Shown here: in pieces, positions 5,582-10,464 of the stretch
Layout of the letters: each line of letters opens with the position of its first letter
Numbering within the stretch: the stretch's first letter is position 1
Assembly (NCBI GenBank): GCA_947374705.1
Contig: CANCDA010000079.1
Coordinates: forward strand, 1 to 10,464
Length of the DNA stretch: 10,464 nucleotides
DNA from: Comamonadaceae bacterium
GTDB lineage: Bacteria; Pseudomonadota; Gammaproteobacteria; Burkholderiales; Burkholderiaceae_C
Direction: 5' to 3'
Translations under genes and position numbers: made by a program
Notes under the pieces: generated by a model
Seen by the model: only the letters and a program-made list of their open reading frames with translations
What the model was told of the DNA's origin: nothing
The model's database searches: none

Positions 5582-7336
5582 CTACTTCGGCAAAAACAAC
5601 ACCCAATAAACCAGCAAAAAGTTAAACAGCGCGCTAAAGGCCAGCAGCAGTTTCCACAGCATGGTGGGGTCGCGCTGGATCAGAGGGGTGGCGCTGGGTG
5701 CTGAAAGAGGCCGAGACGCGCCGCGTTCTAGAGCCAGCAACATTTCTTCAGCGGTCTCAAAGCGCTCACGTTTGTCGCGGGCCACGGCTTTGAGGATGAT
5801 GTGGTCTAGCCAGATGGGCACCTCGGGGTTGTGACGGCTGGGGGGCGTGGGGTCACGGAAGTAGCGGCCACTTTGGTAGGGCAGCACTTCGCCATAGGGC
5901 AGCTTGCCGTCGGTCAGCAGTTGGTACAGGGTGACGCCTAGCGCGAAGAGGTCACTTTGCGCGTCGGGCGACTCCTCGGTGCCTCCTGTGTCCACGCCGC
6001 TGGCCTTGATGGCGAAGCCCCATTGCTCAGGGTTGATGTAGCTGGGCGTGCCCGCGTGCAGGCGGCGCAGGGCCTCGGGCTCGCGCCCGCTCAGGGCCAC
6101 GCCCAGATCCAGCAGGCGCAGCACGCTGTCTTCGCCCAGGTGCAGGTTGGCGGGTTTGATGTCGCGGTGGATGACGCTTTGGCGGTGCAGGCGGCCCAGC
6201 GCTTTGAGCGCTTGCGTGGCCAGCACCACGGTCTGGTTCGGGCTGAACTTGTGCTGGCGGTCGAGTTGCTGCTGCAAAGTCTCCCCGGCGTGCCAGTCGT
6301 ACAACAGGTAATAGGCCGATGGACTTTTGCCGTTGGGCAGAGCTTGATGCAGATGCACCAAGTGATCTGCCGCGAGAGAGGTCTGCATGCACTGCGCCAG
6401 CCAGGCCTCATGCGCCAACATGGCGCGCTCTTGCGCGTCGGCTGCACGTGCGGGGTGCAGGGTTTTGAGAGCGTAGAGCGTTTGGGTCTGTGGGTCACGC
6501 ACCTGGTACAACAAATTGATGCCGCTGTCGGCAATCAATGCCGTCACGCGCAGGCCGTCGATGTTGTCGCCGACCTTCAGGCGCACCGGTATGGGCAAGG
6601 CCTGAGCGGCGCGGTTTTTGTCGCTTAGCGTGGCGTCCATCAAACCCAGCACACGCACCACCAGCGCGGTGGCGTTGTCGTTACTGCCCATTTTGATGGC
6701 AGCGTTCACGAGGTTTTCACTCATAGCCTGCGCTTGTTGACTTTGCGAGAGTTCGGCCAACTGGCGCAAGCGCACGAAACCGTGCACGCCGTCGGTGACC
6801 AGCACAAACACATCGCCGACTTGCAAGTCGCCCTGGGTGTAGTCCACCACCAGGCGGTCTTCCGCCCCCACGGCGCGCAAAAGCTGGTGGCGCAAATCCG
6901 GATGGGCCAGCACATGGTCAAAGGTGATCTGTGTGACCTGGCCTTCGCGCAGCAGGTAGGCGCGCGAGTCGCCCACATGGGCCAGCGAATACGAATGGCC
7001 TTTGAGCACCAGGGCGGTCAGCGTGGTCATGCCCAACTTTGGTTCATTGCGCCGGTTGGTCGCCGCCCACCAGGCGTTTTGCGCCGCAATGATGCGGTCT
7101 AGCGCCACAGTGGTGTCCCAGGTTTCAGGCGTGCTGTAGTAGTCACGCACCAAACTGGTGACTGTGGTTTGTGCAGCCTCTTTACCCAAGCCCCCGGTGC
7201 TAACGCCATCGGCAATGGCCGCAATGACGCCCATGCTATCGCGCCCCGGCTCGGGCAGCATGGCGGCACAGAAGTCTTCATTGACAGGCTTGGTGCCCGC
7301 CAGGGAGGTGAAACCGATGTCTAGTTCAAAGCTCAT
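5582..7336 (-). CDS. Fused PP2C-type phosphatase / Ser-Thr protein kinase, C-terminal membrane anchor
   Basis: A 584-residue two-domain signalling protein. Residues 1-235 are a PP2C phosphatase: NED (D21), ADG (D43), GMTTLTALVL (102-111), AHVGDSRAYL (119-128), VTDGVHG (D182) and SNDNAT (D220), so the metal-binding acids are present. Residues about 255-545 are a Hanks-type kinase: ATP lysine in YALK (K291), helix-C glutamate E310, catalytic loop HRDIKPAN (D392, N397) and DLG in place of DFG (D410). The APE-like motif reads INPEQ. A hydrophobic C-terminus (about 558-582) predicts a tail anchor with both domains in the cytoplasm. It is divergent from nirB across 93 bp. A regulatory role in nitrate/nitrite assimilation is inferred from position alone. 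No strong Shine-Dalgarno was seen at the ATG. Confidence 0.93.
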   Translation of the reverse strand: MSFELDIGFTSLAGTKPVNEDFCAAMLPEPGRDSMGVIAAIADGVSTGGLGKEAAQTTVTSLVRDYYSTPETWDTTVALDRIIAAQNAWWAATNRRNEPKLGMTTLTALVLKGHSYSLAHVGDSRAYLLREGQVTQITFDHVLAHPDLRHQLLRAVGAEDRLVVDYTQGDLQVGDVFVLVTDGVHGFVRLRQLAELSQSQQAQAMSENLVNAAIKMGSNDNATALVVRVLGLMDATLSDKNRAAQALPIPVRLKVGDNIDGLRVTALIADSGINLLYQVRDPQTQTLYALKTLHPARAADAQERAMLAHEAWLAQCMQTSLAADHLVHLHQALPNGKSPSAYYLLYDWHAGETLQQQLDRQHKFSPNQTVVLATQALKALGRLHRQSVIHRDIKPANLHLGEDSVLRLLDLGVALSGREPEALRRLHAGTPSYINPEQWGFAIKASGVDTGGTEESPDAQSDLFALGVTLYQLLTDGKLPYGEVLPYQSGRYFRDPTPPSRHNPEVPIWLDHIILKAVARDKRERFETAEEMLLALERGASRPLSAPSATPLIQRDPTMLWKLLLAFSALFNFLLVYWVLFLPK

Positions 7337-7382
7337 GCAGACCCATCAGCAAGATTGATGCCCATCGAGAGAAAACGTAAAT

Positions 7383-7397
7383 TGGCACGAGGCTTGC
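7383..7397 (+). promoter_or_regulatory. Sigma-54 (RpoN) promoter of nirB
   Basis: The sequence TGGCACGAGGCTTGC matches the RpoN consensus TGGCACG-N4-TTGC in every fixed position, with GG at 7384-7385 (-24) and GC at 7396-7397 (-12). Transcription should start near 7408, giving a leader of about 20 nt before the nirB ATG. Such promoters need an enhancer-binding activator; NtrC is the usual one for nitrogen genes, but no clear NtrC site was found. Confidence 0.85.
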
Positions 7398-7429
7398 GGC
7401 ATATCAGGCAATCGCTTTGGAGAACTGCA

Positions 7430-9874
7430 ATGAAAAAGTCAAGACTGGTCATGATCGGCAACGGCATGGCAGGGGTTCGCACCCTGGAAGAACTCATCAA
7501 AATTGCCCCGGAGATGTACGACATCACCGTGTTCGGGGCCGAGCCCCACCCCAACTACAACCGCATTCTGCTCTCCCCCGTCTTGGCGGGCGAGCAAACT
7601 ATTGACCAGATCATCCTCAACGACTGGGCCTGGTACACCGACAACCACATCACCCTGCATGCCGGCTGGAAAGTGACCGAGGTGGACCGCGTGCGACGTG
7701 TGGTGCACGCCGAGAACGCCGCTGGTGAGAAGACCAGCACCGAGTACGACCGCCTCATCATGGCCACTGGCTCCAATCCCTTCATCTTGCCCATTCCCGG
7801 CAAAGACCTCAAGGGCGTGCTGGCCTACCGCGACATCTCGGACACCAACGCCATGATCGAGGCAGCCACTCAATACAAGCACGCGGTGGTGATTGGCGGC
7901 GGCCTGTTGGGTCTGGAGGCGGCCAACGGCCTGATGAAACGCGGCATGAGCGTCACCGTGGTGCACGTCATGCCCTGGCTAATGGAGCGTCAGTTGGACA
8001 AAGTGGCTGGCAAGCTTTTGCAAAAATCGCTGGAAGAACGCGGTATGAAGTTCATGATGGGCGCGCAGACGCAAGAGCTCATCCCCGACAAAGACGGGAG
8101 AGTGATGGCCGTCAAATTCAAAGACGGCATGGAGGTACCTGCCGACTTGGTGGTGATGGCCGTGGGCATTCGCCCCAACACCGAGCTGGCTGAGAAGATG
8201 AGCCTGTATGTGAACCGCGGCATTGTGGTGAGCGACACGATGCAGACCACCACCGATGCACGCATCTACAGCGTGGGCGAATGCGCCGCGCACCGGGGCA
8301 TTGCCTACGGGCTGGTGGCTCCACTGTTTGAGCAGGGCAAGGTGCTGGCCAATCACTTGGCGCAGTTTGGTATTGGGCGTTACACCGGTTCGCTCACCTC
8401 GACCAAACTCAAGGTCACCGGCATTGACCTGTTCAGCGCGGGCGAATTCCAGGGTGGCGAGGGCACCGAAGAAATCGTGATGTCCGACCCCTTCGGTGGC
8501 GTGTACAAAAAGCTGGTTATCAAGGACGACAAACTCGTTGGGGCCTGCCTGTACGGTGACACGGTGGACGGCAGCTGGTACTTCAAGCTGCTGCGCGATG
8601 GCCGCAGTGTGGCGGATTTGCGCGACAAGCTGATGTTTGGCGAGTCCAGCATCGGCGACACCGGTCACGAGGGTCACACCAAAGCCGCCTCCATGCCCGA
8701 CGAGGCCGAAGTCTGTGGCTGCAACGGCGTGAACAAAGGCACCATCTGCAAGGCGATCAAGGAAAAAGGCCTGTTCACGCTGGACGAGGTGCGCAAGCAC
8801 ACCAAGGCCAGCGCGTCCTGCGGCTCCTGTACCGGTCTGGTGGAGCAGATTTTGATGTTCACCGCCGGTGGCGACTACTCCGCCACACCCAAGACCAAAC
8901 CCATGTGCGCCTGCACCGACCACGGCCACCAGGCCGTGCGCGACGCCATCAAAGCCAACAAGCTGCTGAGCATCCCTGAGGTGCACAAATTCATGGACTG
9001 GAAGACGCCCAATGGTTGCTCGTCTTGCCGCCCGGCCGTGAACTACTACCTGCTGTCCACCTGGCCCAAAGAGGCCAAGGACGATCCGCAAAGCCGCTAC
9101 ATCAACGAACGCAGCCACGCCAACATCCAAAAGGATGGCACCTACTCCGTTATCCCGCGCATGTGGGGCGGCGAGACCACGGCCAGTGAGTTGCGCCGCA
9201 TCGCAGACGCGGTGGACAAGTACAAAATCCCCACCGTCAAAGTCACCGGCGGCCAGCGCATTGACCTGCTGGGCGTGAAGAAAGAAGACCTGCAAAACGT
9301 TTGGAAAGACATCGGCATGCCCAGCGGCCACGCTTACGCCAAGGCGCTGCGCACCGTCAAAACCTGCGTGGGCTCCGAGTGGTGCCGCATGGGCACGCAA
9401 GACAGCACCCAGATGGGCAAAGACCTGGAGCGCGCCATGTGGCGCATGCAGGCTCCACACAAGGTGAAATTTGCGGTGAGCGGTTGCCCACGCAACTGTG
9501 CGGAGTCCGGCATCAAGGACGTGGGCATCATCGGCGTGGACAGTGGTTGGGAGATGTATGTCGGTGGCAACGGCGGCATCAAGACCGAAGTCGCCCACTT
9601 CTTCACCAAGCTCAAAACAGCTGAAGAGGTACTGGAGTACACCGGTGCCTTCATGCAGCTCTACCGCGAAGAGGGCTGGTATCTGGAGCGCACCGTGCAC
9701 TACATCGGCCGCGTGGGCTTGGACCATGTGAAGAAGAAGGTGCTGGAAGACGCCGAAGGCCGCAAAGCCCTATGGGAGCGTTTGCAGTTCACGCTGGACG
9801 GCGAGCCCGACCCTTGGTTCGAGCAGCAAAAAGCCAGTGTGGACGTGCGTCAGTTTGAGAAAATTAGTGCCTAA
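7430..9874 (+). CDS. nirB: Assimilatory nitrite reductase [NAD(P)H], large subunit
   Basis: An 814-residue cytoplasmic enzyme subunit that, with NirD, reduces nitrite to ammonium with six electrons from NADH. In order it shows an FAD-binding GNGMAG near residues 10-15, an NAD-binding VVIGGGLLGLEAANGL at about 145-160, and a BFD-like [2Fe-2S] domain with CGC at 429-431 and CGSC at 464-467. A second Cys-containing segment follows (CACTDHG, CSSCRP). The C-terminal sulfite/nitrite reductase repeats carry the siroheme-[4Fe-4S] cysteines C646-x5-C652 and C686-x3-C690. The start at 7430 is chosen because GGAG lies at proper distance and MKKSRLVMIGNGMAG is the family N-terminus; upstream in-frame codons lie inside the promoter. 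All cofactor residues checked are present and the length is normal. Confidence 0.97.
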   Translation: MKKSRLVMIGNGMAGVRTLEELIKIAPEMYDITVFGAEPHPNYNRILLSPVLAGEQTIDQIILNDWAWYTDNHITLHAGWKVTEVDRVRRVVHAENAAGEKTSTEYDRLIMATGSNPFILPIPGKDLKGVLAYRDISDTNAMIEAATQYKHAVVIGGGLLGLEAANGLMKRGMSVTVVHVMPWLMERQLDKVAGKLLQKSLEERGMKFMMGAQTQELIPDKDGRVMAVKFKDGMEVPADLVVMAVGIRPNTELAEKMSLYVNRGIVVSDTMQTTTDARIYSVGECAAHRGIAYGLVAPLFEQGKVLANHLAQFGIGRYTGSLTSTKLKVTGIDLFSAGEFQGGEGTEEIVMSDPFGGVYKKLVIKDDKLVGACLYGDTVDGSWYFKLLRDGRSVADLRDKLMFGESSIGDTGHEGHTKAASMPDEAEVCGCNGVNKGTICKAIKEKGLFTLDEVRKHTKASASCGSCTGLVEQILMFTAGGDYSATPKTKPMCACTDHGHQAVRDAIKANKLLSIPEVHKFMDWKTPNGCSSCRPAVNYYLLSTWPKEAKDDPQSRYINERSHANIQKDGTYSVIPRMWGGETTASELRRIADAVDKYKIPTVKVTGGQRIDLLGVKKEDLQNVWKDIGMPSGHAYAKALRTVKTCVGSEWCRMGTQDSTQMGKDLERAMWRMQAPHKVKFAVSGCPRNCAESGIKDVGIIGVDSGWEMYVGGNGGIKTEVAHFFTKLKTAEEVLEYTGAFMQLYREEGWYLERTVHYIGRVGLDHVKKKVLEDAEGRKALWERLQFTLDGEPDPWFEQQKASVDVRQFEKISA

Positions 9875-9930
9875 ATAAGCTGAAGCCATTTAAACACTTG
9901 CGTAAGCAGCTATTAAAAAGAGAGCACATC

Positions 9931-10338
9931 ATGAGTGAATGGAAAACAATTTGCCGCGTTGACGACATCCCCGTATTGGGTTCGCGCCGCGTCGCACGCG
10001 CACAGGGCATGGACGTTGCCGTGTTCCGCAACGACCAAGACCAGGTCTTCGCCCTGCTCGACCGCTGCCCGCACAAAGGTGGCCCCTTGAGCCAAGGCAT
10101 TGTGTTTGGCACCAGCGTGGCCTGTCCGCTGCACAACTGGACGATTGGCCTGAATGATGGCTGCGCCAAGGCGCCAGACGAGGGCTGCACGCAGCGCTTT
10201 GCCGTGAAGGTGGACGCCGGCATAGTGCACCTGAATGCGCAAGAGTTGGCGACGCTGGCCTTGGACATGAAGCCGCCTACCGCAGGCCCCCACCCCAACC
10301 CTCCCCCAAAAGGGGAGGGAGAAAGTCATACTGCATGA
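9931..10338 (+). CDS. nirD: Nitrite reductase small subunit, Rieske-type, with repeat-encoded tail
   Basis: A 135-residue partner of NirB. The Rieske-like [2Fe-2S] motif is complete: C46-P-H48 and C65-P-L-H68, within DRCPHKGGPLSQG and ACPLHNW. The start ATG at 9931 (MSEWKTICRVDDIP) is preceded by a purine-rich AGAGAG; an earlier in-frame ATG at 9898 would add 11 residues unlike the family. It follows nirB by 56 bp and is surely co-transcribed. The last 20 or so codons (PHPNPPPKGEGESHTA at the end) come from a C/G-rich palindromic repeat that begins near 10286, so the natural C-terminus probably lay near LALDM. The tail should be flexible and is unlikely to block cluster binding. Confidence 0.95.
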   Translation: MSEWKTICRVDDIPVLGSRRVARAQGMDVAVFRNDQDQVFALLDRCPHKGGPLSQGIVFGTSVACPLHNWTIGLNDGCAKAPDEGCTQRFAVKVDAGIVHLNAQELATLALDMKPPTAGPHPNPPPKGEGESHTA

Positions 10339-10399
10339 GCACGATGATTCGCTCCCCGCATAACCCCTTCCCCCTCTGGGGGAAGGCAGGGATGGGGGC
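10286..10399. repeat. C/G-rich inverted repeat pair between nirD and nasA
   Basis: Outer arms 10286-10305 and 10380-10399 are inverted copies of each other with 16 of 20 bases matching. Each contains or adjoins its own hairpin: CCCTCCCC (10299-10306) with GGGGAGGG (10312-10319), and CCTTCCCCC (10366-10374) with GGGGGAAGG (10378-10386). Repeats of this look are frequent between genes in Comamonadaceae-like genomes, from general knowledge. It overlaps the nirD 3' end and reaches the nasA ribosome binding site. Confidence 0.85.
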
Positions 10400-10402
10400 T
10401 GC

Positions 10403-10464
10403 ATGACAACGAAAGAAACCAAATCCACCTGCCCCTACTGCGGCGTAGGCTGCGGCGTCATCAT
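10403..10464 (+). CDS. nasA: Assimilatory nitrate reductase catalytic subunit, first 20 codons (3' end outside window)
   Basis: The frame from ATG 10403 reads MTTKETKSTCPYCGVGCGVI and runs off the window. The C10-x2-C13-x3-C17 motif in TCPYCGVGCGV is the N-terminal [4Fe-4S] ligand set of molybdopterin-dependent nitrate reductases and formate dehydrogenases. Position directly after nirBD identifies the assimilatory nitrate reductase, which reduces nitrate to nitrite in the cytoplasm. The likely ribosome binding site is GGGGG at 10394-10398, which belongs to the right arm of the palindromic repeat. Only 62 bases are visible, so nothing can be said about the molybdenum domains. Confidence 0.85.
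   Translation, partial: MTTKETKSTCPYCGVGCGVI

Noticed and set aside
5957..6628. Open frame of 223 codons on the plus strand inside the kinase/phosphatase gene
   Set aside because: It lies opposite the kinase domain, whose catalytic motifs are all intact, and has the Gln/Val/Ala-rich look of an antisense shadow.
7281..7300. Possible NtrC site upstream of nirB around TGGTGC at 7291-7296
   Set aside because: Only one half of the dyad is present; no GCAC partner occurs at the proper spacing.
7355..7429. In-frame extension of nirB to an ATG at 7355
   Set aside because: It would place the sigma-54 promoter inside the gene. The ATG at 7430 has a ribosome binding site and the family N-terminus.
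7979..9727. Open frame of 582 codons on the minus strand opposite nirB
   Set aside because: It is the antisense shadow of nirB, caused by GC-rich codon use. The nirB frame has every cofactor motif, while the antisense product is rich in Val/His/Ala and matches nothing I know.

Overview
The window looks like chromosomal DNA of a betaproteobacterium of the order Burkholderiales, probably Comamonadaceae-like. The reasons are GC-rich housekeeping genes, the nirB-nirD-nasA order beside a fused PP2C phosphatase/Ser-Thr kinase, and C/G-rich palindromic repeats between genes. The assignment is inferred from sequence feel and was not checked against any database.

Layout. Positions 1-923 hold the C-terminal half of an IlvD/Edd-family dehydratase on the plus strand. 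Positions 924 to about 5580 form an accessory region read almost wholly on the minus strand. Within it, from left to right, are a decayed fragment of an AAA ATPase gene (1074-1391), a DUF5615 PIN-like toxin with its DUF433 antitoxin (1436-1978), an intact HigA-type antitoxin (2003-2302), and the last 30 codons of its HigB toxin (2318-2410). After these come an intact AAA_14/DUF4143 ATPase (2423-3583), an unrecognised lipoprotein (3772-4650), an unrecognised protein with one membrane segment (4890-5402), and a short unassigned ORF remnant. The two ATPase copies lie in the same orientation about 1.5 kb apart and bracket the toxin-antitoxin genes.

Positions 5582-10464 are a nitrate/nitrite assimilation locus. 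A membrane-anchored PP2C phosphatase/Ser-Thr kinase fusion (minus) is divergent from nirB (NADH-dependent nitrite reductase large subunit), nirD (Rieske-type small subunit) and the first codons of nasA (assimilatory nitrate reductase). A near-consensus sigma-54 promoter sits in the 93-bp divergent gap, 32 bp before nirB, which fits nitrogen-limitation control. NasA would reduce nitrate to nitrite, NirBD would reduce nitrite to ammonium, and the kinase/phosphatase may sense or tune this pathway.

The most notable points are the toxin-antitoxin/ATPase island, with its duplicated and decaying ATPase and truncated higB; the sigma-54 promoter; and a GC-rich palindromic repeat that supplies the C-terminus of NirD and reaches the nasA ribosome binding site. 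I did not find a clearly new biological system. No tRNA, rRNA, CRISPR array or complete insertion sequence was seen.
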